Below, piece after piece: positions 42,141 to 51,733 of a DNA stretch of 64,000 nucleotides. The stretch spans positions 129,892,346 to 129,956,345 of the forward strand of contig OX336388.2 of NCBI GenBank assembly GCA_946902985.2. The letters are read 5' to 3'. A program made the translations under genes and the position numbers. Within the stretch, counting starts at the first letter, position 1. The number at the start of each line of letters is the position of its first letter. Origin of the DNA: Meconema thalassinum (taxonomy: Eukaryota > Arthropoda > Insecta > Orthoptera > Tettigoniidae). Below the pieces are notes generated by a model. The model did no database searches, had not been told where the DNA came from, and was given only the letters and a program-made list of their open reading frames with translations.

Positions 42141-42571
42141 GACATTATCACACACACGCACGGCAGAAATAACACAAACACTCACTGGCCTAAAGCTAAC
42201 CTACAACTACACGTAATTTTACTACACTATGTCAAACGACAAACAAATACTAAGCTATTAAATAACAACAGACTAGAATAATATCAAAAAGAAAAATATA
42301 CGAGAAATACGAGAATACACAAAGACCGCCAATGAAACAGCTGACAACAACATGTGAACGCAAGATGCTAGCTGTATGTTTTTATATGTAGCGAATATAA
42401 GTCGCACCCAGATTTTTTACCCAAATAATTTTAATAAAAAGTGCGGCTTATTTTGGGGCCAATATGGTAACCCGTTGGTGTCTATTTTATATTGTTAGTA
42501 CCTAAAAGGCATAAAAGTGTATTTTCAGTGTGTTGCTGAGAAGCTATGTTGGAAATTTACGGTGTTATTAA

Positions 42572-43331
42572 CCCTGCGTTACCCGCGCTAACAAAGTTAC
42601 ACTAATGCCCACGCACGAACTCAGAGTCCGTGTTTTCTTTTCATTGTTAAAATTTGGTTATAATGGAAAAAAATGATATTTTTGGCAAACTCTAATTTAC
42701 ATAAGTAGTACAGAAGTATGCTAGTGGCAATTACCTGTTTAATTAAGTACAAGCCTATAATATGTGTAATTATCAACTAAAAACGTATAACTAAAGAACT
42801 AATAACTGAAAGAAACTTTTTACTGGAAATAAGTTATCAAACAACATTGCTTTTGAAAATGTCTTAGAAAACGTGAATGTAAAGAAATCTGTTCGGTTAG
42901 CATGATGCCAACTCTGTAATCATCTGACACTTTTACACATACACACTGACACTTTTTAGTCTGAATCTGTTTCTTCCAGAAGAACATCAAATATATCGGG
43001 TTCACTTGACACTTAATTTAGTAGATGAAGGATCCTATTCTCCTCATTATGATTCATTTTGTTAAGGATTTAGACATAACAGTCTATACTAAAAAAGTTG
43101 AAAAAGCACAAACACATTTACTCACGCACGGAATGACAGACTGGGTTTGGAGAATACAGCACTGTTACAACTCAAGGTCACAACGCAGACTGATCGAAAC
43201 AGTAGGGGTGAGGTTGGAGGGTAGGAAACGGAAGCTATACCGGCTCGCCGCACTTTTAGCCAACTTATAGCTATGTAATAACAAACACAACCTACGCCCG
43301 GATTGTGAGACCGTGCGCGAGTAACGCAGGG
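42572..43331 (-). mobile_element. piggyBac-like derivative
   Basis: TTAA (42568-42571) precedes CCCTGCGTTACCCGCGC. The inverted right end is CCCTGCGTTACTCGCGC, followed by TTAT, a TTAA with one change. The TTAA target and CCCT ends are piggyBac hallmarks. On the minus strand a short acidic frame EPDIFDVLLEETDSD near 42960-43010 resembles a piggyBac N-terminus; the catalytic domain is missing. Confidence 0.8.
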
Positions 43332-43817
43332 TTATATTAACGCAAATAAGTTTCTGTACTATGGAAACTGTAATTGAAAAGATTAGAATACATAAAGGAG
43401 AAACAAGTACTGAATCTTGTCTTTCGACTACTGTATACTGCAGTTTATTGCGCTCCGAAGGTCACTTTCCTAGAGATTGAAGAGGGTGGAGAGACAACAC
43501 AAGTGAAAGTTGTCAGGAATGCAAAGAAGGTGCAACATCTGTTTGAGTTGAAAGGTGTTTTTATGCTTTAAAAAGATTTTGACGGATAAAAGTCATAGTC
43601 TGACCGATGACAATTTGGAAAACATGTTAGTAATATACTGTGCAGCGAATTATGGTAGTGGACATTAACCAAAATATGAAAACAATCTCCACAAAGAGAC
43701 AGTTAGTTGGTTTTGTATTTAGACTTGCTCCTAGAGACTCAAAGAGACACAAGATTAGAAGCCAAGATCAACAAACAGACAAAGGTGATTTCAAACTCCA
43801 TTACTTCCAGTGCATTT

Positions 43818-45308
43818 TTAGCCTATTATCATTTATGACAAAATAGGCTCATGAGATCACCTTTTGTCTGTCTGTCTGTCTCTGTGGGATTCGTGTGTGT
43901 GTATGTGTCCCTAATTACGTCTAAACGGCTGGAGCGATTTCAATGAAACTCAGAAAGTTCATAGCACTATTCCGTTTGACCCCGACCGTGCCCTTCAAAT
44001 TTTGTTACGTCTCACCAATCCAACATGGCAGCTGTGCGAAATATTTCACCAGCATTCAATATCTCCGAAACTATTACCGATATCACCCAGGAATTTTGTA
44101 CGGTGATAAAGGGAACTACTAGAAGTTCACCTATGTGACCTTTCAAAAACTGGTAACTACAAAACCAGCATGGCGGCCAAGCGAATTTGCGACTTTTAAA
44201 TAGACGTTTCTCGCGATTTAACCAACCAAACGCAGTAAAACTTGTTACAGTGTATGTTTATACGTATTGTAATGCATTGGTATCTAATTTAGATCAATTG
44301 TTTACATAACCTCAAGATGGCACTGTGCGAATTTTAAAATTAAGTTTTTATTTCTTGTGTCGTAATCATGCGATCGATGTGAAAGTTCGAATAATGAACC
44401 TATGCAATAATTTTCCTTTAATGTTACATGACTCTACGGCAGGCTGTTAAAACTCCACGAGTTTGAGTATGCGTACACGCGAGTTCTCAGCAGTGATGCT
44501 AGGAGTACGGTTGGAGAGGGACTGGGGGTGATAGACAATACGTCACTGGGCGAAGGTCAGAACACAAGTCCATGCTCTTCCTACCAGTCCTGATGCATCC
44601 ACCGCGCAGTGACGGCAGCCCCCACACCAGAGCTGTATTGCATGTTGCAGGTTTACTCAGGCAAGGCGGCGAGTACTCACCTGCTCACTGGCGAGCAGCT
44701 CGGCTGGAACAGCCTGCTCTATGGCTTATACATATAACAATCCAACATATTTAGACGGATCTCAATGTCTACGAATCTATTACAGCAATCAAACTGATTT
44801 GTTTTATGTTCATAGGGGCTATGAACATAAGTTCACCTATAGGACTTTCAATAACTTAGTGATCACAAATCCAACATGGTGGCGACGCGAAGTATAAATA
44901 TTCACATGGACGTTTCTCGCAATGTAACCATCCGAGTGCAGTGACACTTGGTACAGTAAATCCTTATACAAATGTTAATCCACTGGCATCTAATTTATTT
45001 CAATTGCTTCCATAACCACAAGATGGCAGCTGTGCGAAATTTTAAAATCTCGCTTTTACTTCTTGTGTCCTAATCATGCGATTGAAGTTTGAATACTACA
45101 CGCACACAATAATATTCATGTAACTGAACATAACTCTAAGACCTACATATATAAAAATCGAACATGGCGACCAACCGCAATATTTAGTCGGTTCTCAATA
45201 TCTACTAATCTATTACAGCAATCAAACTGAAATTTTGTATTTTGATAGAGGTGATTAACATAAGTAAGATATAGGAAAATAGGCTTTAGTTCTTCGCGGA
45301 ACTACTTG
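43818..45308 (+). mobile_element. Helentron-like element copy 2 (with a hAT MITE inside)
   Basis: Same 5' start (TTAGCCTATTATCATTTATG, hairpin partner AAAATAGGC), CTGTCTGTCTGTCT microsatellite, ACGGCTGGAGCGATTTCAAT block, and 3' TAGTTCTTCGCGGAACTA plus CTTG. ATGGC/ATGGT motifs near 44024, 44168, 44314, 44875, 45021 and 45163. Net about 1.2 kb without the MITE. Confidence 0.8.
44440..44716. mobile_element. hAT MITE, 277 bp
   Basis: Ends CAGGCTGTT and AACAGCCTG are an exact 9-bp inverted repeat. Flanks CTCTACGG (44432-44439) and CTCTATGG (44717-44724) are an 8-bp duplication with one C/T difference. Non-coding. Confidence 0.85.
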
Positions 45309-45745
45309 TTGTAACTGTGTATTCGCCACATGAGACATTGAAATAGAATTAGGCCAATAGTTAAAATAGGAGCGGTTGATTTAGAACAATAATAACGAAA
45401 TAGGCAGACAATCTCATCCATAATAACAATTCAATAGACAACAGGGAACATACTTAATCCACATTAATAATAGTAACGCAACAACCATACAAGTGTTGTA
45501 TATATGTACTGTCTCTAAAACTGAGTTTTCCTAGCTCCGCATTTTGTGCGGAGCGCAATGCGCAATGCGCAGTCCGCAGTGCGGAGCCTACTCAACAACA
45601 CGGAGTCCGATGGCATCGTTTTCCTTCATTTATCTTTACTTGTGTCGAATATTTAATGTTAGACCAACCAAAACTGTTCATTTCCGAGCTTTTAAGTGGT
45701 GCAAATAAAACGTATCAAATGCCATCGTATAGGTTTGCATTCATT
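45309..45745. other. Unassigned, with a perfect GC-rich hairpin
   Basis: At 45534-45554 GCTCCGCA, loop TTTTG, TGCGGAGC is a perfect 8-bp-stem hairpin. It is followed by GCAATGCGCAATGCGCAG and another TGCGGAGC. No gene recognised. Confidence 0.5.
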
Positions 45746-45759
45746 AATTGTCTTACTTT

Positions 45760-46086
45760 AAGCCTCCGTGGCTCAGGCGGCAGCACGCCGGCCTCTCACC
45801 ACTGGGTCCGTGGTTCAAATCCCGGTCACTCCATGTGAGATCTGTGCTGGACAAAACGGAGGCAGACAGGTTTTTCTCCGGGTACTCCGGTTTTCCCTGT
45901 CACAATTTCATTCCAGCAACACTCTCCACTATCATTTCACCTGTCATTCATTTAATCATTGCCCCAGAGGAGTGCGTCAGGCTTCGGCAGCCGGCACAGT
46001 TCATGTCCTCGCCGCTAGATGGGGGCTTCATTCATTTCATTCCTGACCCGGTCGGAGACTGGAAGCAGGCTGTGGATTTTCATTTC
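45760..46086 (+). mobile_element. tRNA-derived SINE (GCCTCCGTGGCTCAGG family)
   Basis: A-box in GCCTCCGTGGCTCAGGCGG; B-box GTGGTTCAAATCCCGG. Exact duplications AATTGTCTTACTTT at 45746-45759 and 46087-46100. An inverted copy is at 61622-61933. Confidence 0.95.
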
Positions 46087-46125
46087 AATTGTCTTACTTT
46101 TCCCCCCGCACAAGGCGAAAAAGGA

Positions 46126-46952
46126 AGAAGCAAATTCAAAAACAGAAAGCAAAAAGCAAAATTCATAAACAAAAGCAGAAAACAAACACAAAACCAAAAA
46201 CAGAAAGCAAAACAGCAAAATTCAAAAACAAAAGCAGAAAGCAAACACAAAACCAAAAACAGAAAGCAAAATTCAAAAACAAAACCAGAAAACAAACACA
46301 AAACCAAAAACAGAAAGCAAAGAACAAAATTCAAAAACAAAAGCAGAAAACAAACACAAAACCAAAAACAGAAAGCAAACAGCAAAATTCAAAAACAAAA
46401 GCAGAAAACAAACACAAAACCAAAAACAGAAAGCAAACAGCAAAATTCAAAAACAAAAGCAGAAAACACACACAAAACCAAAATCAGGAAGCAAAATTCA
46501 AAAACAAAAGCAGAAAACAAACACAAAACCAAAAACAGAAAGCAAACAGCAAAATTCAAAAACAAAAGCAGAAAACAAACACAAAACCAAAAACAGAAAG
46601 CAAACAGCAAAATTCAAAAACAAAAGCAGAAAACAAACACAAAACCAAAAACAGAAAGCAAACAGCAAAATTCAAAAACAAAAGCAGTAAACAAACACAA
46701 AACCAAAAACACAAAGCAAACAGCAAAATTCAAAAACAAAAGCAGAAAACAAACACAAAACCAAAAACAGAAAGCAAACAGCAAAATTCAAAAACAAAAG
46801 CAGAAAACAAACACAAAACCAAAAACCGAAAGCAAACAGCAAAATTCAAAAACAAAAGCAGAAAACAAACACAAAACCAAAAACACAAAGCAAACAGCAA
46901 AATTCAAAAACAAAAGCAGAAAACAAACACAAAACCAAAAACGCAAAGCAAA
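46126..46952 (+). repeat. 58-bp A/C-rich minisatellite
   Basis: Unit CAAAATTCAAAAACAAAAGC plus AGAAAACAAACACAAAACCA plus AAAACAGAAAGCAAACAG, period 58 bp, with a few 51-bp units. Because the unit has no stop in two frames, it creates a 489-codon frame (45748-47217) and a 302-codon frame rich in Lys/Gln/Asn/Thr. These frames also run through the SINE, so they are not a gene. Confidence 0.9.
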
Positions 46953-46959
46953 AAAAGTG

Positions 46960-47009
46960 AAAAAAATAACCGTCCCCCACTCAGAAGCAAATCCTAGTTA
47001 CACCACTGG
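46960..47009 (-). mobile_element. Probable hAT terminus
   Basis: The inverse reads CAGTGGTGTAACTAGGATTT, a common hAT terminal form. The partner end was not found. Confidence 0.4.
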
Positions 47010-47337
47010 TTCCATTCATATATTTTCGCAATGTACTGAATGTTGCATATCACCAGAATGTTGTATTTTTAAACAGTATATAAACATGTTGTTGTTACTG
47101 TATTTGAGTCTTCAGTCTTTTGATGGGTTTGATGCAGATCTCCATCCTCCCTGTCCTGAGCTAATCGTTTCATCTCTACATAGCTACCACACCCTACATC
47201 CGAGGCAATCTGTTTAACATATTCTAACCTTGGTCTACCCCTACAGTTCTTGTCCTCAACCCTTCCATAACTAAGCTTGCTATTCCTGAGTGTCTTAGTA
47301 TGTGCCCTACCAACCTATCTCTAATCTTCTTTAGCAG

Positions 47338-48177
47338 TCACCAGAAACATCTCTCCTCTCCCGCTCGTCTTAACACCTGTTTGTTTGTAACCCTATCTAC
47401 CCATATGATCTTCATCATTCTCCTGTAACACCACATTTCAAACGCTTCAATTCTCCTCTTTTCTGCTGCACCAACAGTCCAAGTTTCACTTCCATAGAGC
47501 GCCACGCTCCAGACAAAGGCTTTCAAAAATGACTTCCTAATACCTAAATCTATATTCGATGTCAACAGATTCCTTTTTTGTAGAAATGCTTTCCTTGCCT
47601 GAGCCAACCTACTTTTTATATCCTCTTTGCTTCGTCCATCACTGGTTATTTTGCTTCCTAAGTAACAGAAGTCTCTTACTTCCTTCAGCTTTTCACCTGC
47701 CAATTTGATGTCTATAGAGGTTTCTGATTTATTTCGGCTGCATTCCAATATTTTTGGTTTACATTTATTAATTTTCATCATGTATTCTTTCCGTACGACG
47801 GAGTCCATACCATTCAAAAACTCATTCAAATCCTCAGACGTATCGGCCAAGATGACTATGTCATCAGCAAATCTCAGAGTTGAAATTATTTCTCCTTGAA
47901 TCTTCACTCCCACTTCAAATTTTCCTCCAATTCCCTTCATTGCTTGTTCAATGTAAAGATTGAAAAGTATGGCTGATAAGTTGCAGCCTTGCCTTACACC
48001 TTTCTGAATACCAGCTTCTCTCTCATGTCCTTCAGCTCGAATGACTGCTGTCTGGTTTCTGTATAGATTGTATACCACCCTCCTATCCCTGTACTTTATT
48101 CCAATAGATTTCAAAATGTCAAACAATTTAGTCCAATCAACGTTATCAAAAGCCTTTTCTAAGTCTACAAATGCCAT
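47338..48177 (-). pseudogene. RTE reverse transcriptase core (279 aa)
   Basis: RNA-dependent DNA polymerase that would copy the LINE RNA at a nicked target. Motif A is MAFVDLEKAFDNVDW (residues 1-15), the B region is IQKGVRQGCNLSAILFN (57-73), and motif C is LRFADDIVILAD, with both aspartates present. Then come RDFCYLGSKITSDGRS and the LYGSETWT block, usual in insect RTE/BovB-like LINEs. The catalytic residues are intact, but the frame is cut upstream at about 48200 and downstream at 47338 (the homologous 23499-23999 frame continues). It is therefore a fragment of a larger polyprotein, recently broken. Confidence 0.9.
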
Positions 48178-48210
48178 GAACGTTTCCTTATTCTACCTTC
48201 CAAAATCAGC

Positions 48211-48516
48211 CTAAGACTTACCTGTTAGTACTGTTTCCCTTGTTCCTACATTTCTCCTGAAACCTAACTGGTCTTCATTCAACTCCGTTTCTATATGGCT
48301 TTCCATCCTCTTGTAAATTATTCTAGACAGGATCTTTGAAGCATGAGTAATCAAGCTGATTGTGCGGTAATCTTCACATTTGTCAGCTCCCACTTTCTTT
48401 GGTATAGGGATGTTAACATTCTTCTTGAAATCAGGGGGTACCTCGCCTTTCTCATAAATCCTACACACCAAGTGAAATAACCTGATCAGACCTTCATCTC
48501 CTATGCAGCGTAGCAA
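48211..48516 (-). pseudogene. RTE reverse transcriptase fingers region (101 aa)
   Basis: Contains LFHLVCRIYEKGEVPPDFKK, IPIPKKVGADKCEDYRTISL and RIIYKRMESHIETELNEDQL followed by GFRRNVGTRE. These are the RT 0/1/2 blocks that precede motif A. The frame ends about 10 codons before motif A of 47338-48177, so one small indel separates them. Confidence 0.9.
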
Positions 48517-48558
48517 CTCAATCGGTATATCATCTATGCCTGGTGCTTTGTTCCTGCT

Positions 48559-48979
48559 TCAGTCCTCCAATGCTCTGTCAAATTCTGATCTCAATATTAA
48601 ATCTCCCTTTGCATCCTCATCAATTTCCTCCTCCCTTTCCATTACAGGATTCTCAATCTCCTTTCCTTTATACAAACACTCTATGTAAGCTTTCCATCTC
48701 TCAACCTTTTCTTCCCTATCTGTTAGAGGCTTTCCATCTGTGTCCTTAATATTAGCACTTAGTCTTTTTTTTTTTTTTTTCAAAAGTATTCTCATTCCTT
48801 CGATAAGCTGTGTCTACTTTTCCTAATTTCAGACAATTTTCTATACCTACACATTTCTCTTTCAACCATTCTTCTTTCGCTTCCTTGCACTTCTTGTTAA
48901 CCTCATTTCTCAGACTTCTGTATTCTGCTTTCCCCTTTTCATCTCTTACATTCTTATGTTTCCGCCTTTCATCCATCAA
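48559..48979 (-). pseudogene. RTE linker between endonuclease and RT
   Basis: Two overlapping frames (48979-48752 and 48795-48559) meet at a run of A residues on the coding strand (about 48762-48780), a typical slippage break. The product is Lys/Glu-rich (RSLRNEVNKKCKEAKEEWLK, then KDTDGKPLTDREEKVERWKA), as in other RTE linkers. Confidence 0.8.
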
Positions 48980-49247
48980 TCAAGTATATTCTAGAAAAAT
49001 AAATAAAGTATATCCTGAGTGATCCATGGTTTTCTACCTATTCTTTCTTTCCTACCAATGTTTTCTTCTGCGGATTTGTTATTTCATTCTTCAAAAGTTC
49101 CCATTCGTCTGCAATTGAAGTTTGTTTAGGGTTTTTCATTAGTCCTTCCTTTATACTCTTCTTGAAGCTTTCGTTTACATCCTTCACTTTCAGTCTGTCT
49201 ATTGCCCACCTTTTTGGATTTTGATTTTTCTTCAGTGTCTTCAACTT

Positions 49248-49980
49248 TTATCTGCATTTCATAACAACCAGATTGTGGTCAGAGTTTATGTCAGCACCAG
49301 AATATGTTTTACAATCCAAAATCTGGTTTCGATACCTCTGCTTGACCATAATAAAGTCGATTTTGTAACGCCCTGTATCTCCTGGTCTCATCCATGTGTA
49401 TATTATTCTATTGTGGTTATTGAATAAGGTGTTAGCTATGACCAACTCATGCACGGTGCAGAATTCCATCAGCCTGCTTCCAAGGTCATTCCTTTCACCT
49501 AATCCGAAATCTCCTACTATCTTCCCTTCTCTCCCTTTTCCTACCACAGCATTCCAATCTCCCATTACTATAACATTTTCATGACCCTTGATATACCTCA
49601 AAAATTCATCTATTTCTTCGTAGACTTTTTCAACATCTTCATCATCAGCTTGACTGGTAGGCATATAGACCTGTACCACTGTGGTGCACGTAGGTTTTGT
49701 ATTGATTTTTGCTACAATAATCCGTTCACTATATTGCTCATAATATTTCACCCGCTGTCCAAGTTTCCTACTCAATATGAGACGAACCCCTGCTTGGCCA
49801 TTGTTTGATTTAGTGCTAATGACCCTATAGTCACCTGAACAAAAGCCCTGTTCTTGCTGCCAGCGCATTTCACTAATCCCAACCAAATCCCACCTCAATC
49901 TATCCATTTCCCTTTCTAAGTTTTCTAACCTTCCATTTCCTAGCAGACTTCTAACATTCCACGCCCGATCCGTAGAATGT
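49248..49980 (-). pseudogene. RTE APE-type endonuclease domain
   Basis: Nicks target DNA to prime reverse transcription. From about 49980: RAWNVRSLLGNGRLENLERE, then DLVGISEMRWQ, VQVYMPTSQADDEDVEKVYE, VIVMGDWNAVVGKGREGK, YTWMRPGDTGRYKIDFIMVK and DINSDHNLVVMK. These match the exonuclease-endonuclease-phosphatase fold with catalytic E (SEMRW), D/N (GDWNA) and SDH. The same domain is often annotated in insects as 'craniofacial development protein 2-like'. Uninterrupted in itself, but cut from the RT by frameshift. Confidence 0.9.
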
Positions 49981-50210
49981 CAGATTTCCTCTTTGTCACT
50001 TCTGTGATGTTAACCCCCTATCGAGTAGTCCCCACCCGGAGATCTGAACGGAGGACTAGTTTACCTCCGGATTGAAATTTTACAAGGGAGGAGGCCATCA
50101 TCACATGTAATTATGCATAGAGAGGTGCATATACTCGGGAAGAGCATTACGACTGTAGTTTCCCGTTGCTTTCAGCCGTGCAGCAGAACGCAGTGTAGCC
50201 ATTAGTTGAC

Positions 50211-50660
50211 TTATATTCTCAATATCTTAACCGTCTATAAGACAAGTAAAGAATTGATTTATTCTGAAAGGCTGCTACTCCCTTTAGAATAAGTAATAGA
50301 GCATGTAATTAAAACAAAATAACTAATAATTGAATTACATTTTTACGTCCTTTTCCCTGTTTTTATGTCCTATATTTTGATATTTTACGTCATTTTCTAG
50401 GTCTTTTTTATTCAATTTATACGTCCTCAACTTACGAGCCCTACCGGTACTTATCAGCCCCTCAAATGAAACAACAACAACAACAACAACTGTTATTGTT
50501 CGCATCGCATACCATTTCACTAAGCATCGTAAATACCGAGATTAACTCTAATGGATCCGTGTGGCCGATAACGATACAATTAACAACAGTACTCTAACCC
50601 TCCCGATCGATGGCGCTAGCGACGCACGCAAAGGCATAAAGTCATGAAGCTAGGCTGCTG
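50211..50660. other. No recognisable gene
   Basis: A TTTTACGTCC-type repeated motif (50339-50420) and a (CAA)n run at about 50471-50489, probably a SINE tail. Confidence 0.4.
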
Positions 50661-50661
50661 C

Positions 50662-50765
50662 GGATTAGGCGGATAAGTGTGTTCGAACCCCACAGTCGGC
50701 CGTCATTGAAATTACTTTCCATGAGTTCCAGTTTCAGTAGTCTGCCTTTTTTCTACCTCAGAGTC
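50662..50765 (+). mobile_element. SINE head fragment
   Basis: GGATTAGGCGGATAAGTG and GTGTTCGAACCCCACAGTCG form an A/B-box-like pair, then TTCCAGTTTCAGTAGTC. Confidence 0.45.
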
Positions 50766-50984
50766 AAGTTCCTCGATGCACTGTCCACGGCACAAGGGTG
50801 TGATCCAAGATGGCGGCGGGCATTCTCCGTTACGTGCCCGAGGGGATACTCCAAAGTCACGTAACGTCACGTGGAGGAATTCCCAGCAGGGTTGCCAACA
50901 TATGAGGGTGAAATATCCCTGATTCCCCCCCCCCCCCCTCCCTTAATCCTCCGGTGGTTGCACTCAAAAATGTAACGCCAGTAG
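50766..50984. other. No recognisable feature; short C-run
   Basis: Contains a poly-C tract at about 50926-50939. Confidence 0.4.
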
Positions 50985-51660
50985 TCGCGTGAGTAGAGAG
51001 ATGAGGAAAATTCTGCGCCACCTATTTTATTTGTACCCGACTGTACATTCTCACGTATGTAATATTTCAGATATCTCGCGAACCAATAATGCTAGAGACT
51101 TGTGTGGGGTGTCAAATTACTTGCCTATGGACTACTCGTTATATTTAAAAAAAAGTTTGGAAAGTAGGCTATATTTTTAAAACTATTGATCACCCGCCTT
51201 AGCTCCCTACTATTTTTTTTTTTTGTCCCAGGGCTATAGGTCTTGTTTTGGGAGGTACCGTAGAGGGGGTAATGACCTTTGGTTTAAGTCAAACATACAA
51301 CTTTCTGTGATTCATAGTTTTAAAAATATTGCCTACTTTCCAAATTGCAAACTTTTTTTGAAAAATCTAATGTTTTGTTCTAACGATAAATGGTATAGAG
51401 ACCTTTTGTTTAAGCCATTGCACAACGTTCTGCAATTAATAGTTTTAAAAATATAACCTTCTTCCCATTTTTCTTTCAATTTTTAAAAATATAACGAGTA
51501 GTCCATAGGAAAGAGGGCTTCATCCCGAGTAATTGGACACCCCACACAAGTCTCTAGCATTATTAGTTAGTGAGATATCTGAAATATTACATACATGAGG
51601 ATGTGCAGTCGGGTACAAATAAAATGGGTGGCGCAGAATTCTCATCTCACTACTCGCGTG
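50985..51660. mobile_element. Long-TIR MITE (foldback)
   Basis: The arms 50985-51165 and about 51480-51660 are inverted copies (CTGCGCCACC, GGTACAAATAAA / TTTATTTGTACC, ATGCTAGAGACTTGTGTGGG), about 180 bp each, with a T-rich centre. Ends are CGCGTGAGTAGAGAGATGAG and, inverted, CGCGAGTAGTGAGATGAG. Non-coding. Confidence 0.75.
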
Positions 51661-51733
51661 TATTACAATCGTAGCCCAATTTAAATGGGTGTTTCATTAG
51701 CTACCTTTTGTGTTAAACATTGTATTTTCATTT

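Larger units (their letters stand above)
32748..42467. mobile_element. Pogo-like / Tc1-mariner-group element hosting nested insertions
   Basis: TA on both sides. CAGTATTGGCCCGAAAATAA at the left matches the inverted right end CCATATTGGCCCCAAAATAA; 20 of 23 terminal bases match, and a GGATATAAGTCG / TGCGACTTATAT block is also shared. It contains, in minus orientation, a transposase catalytic remnant at 41883-42140 and a possible N-terminal frame at 33748-33933. Their order does not fit a simple single gene, so the element is rearranged. Confidence 0.65.
47095..50210 (-). mobile_element. RTE-like LINE, nearly full length but frameshifted
   Basis: The minus strand holds, in order, a 5' leader (about 50210-49990), an APE-type endonuclease (about 49980-49248), a linker (49244-48559 in three frames), RT N-terminal part (48516-48211), RT core (48177-47338) and the C-terminus to about 47110, followed by a short (AAC)n tail. 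The 3' fragments at 23478, 26850 and 55000 are the same family. Frame breaks occur near 49245, 49000, 48775 (an A-run on the coding strand) and 48200. Confidence 0.9.

Noticed and set aside
45748..47217. 489-codon open frame as a protein-coding gene
   Set aside because: It crosses a SINE with exact target duplications and a 58-bp minisatellite; the composition is purely repeat-derived.
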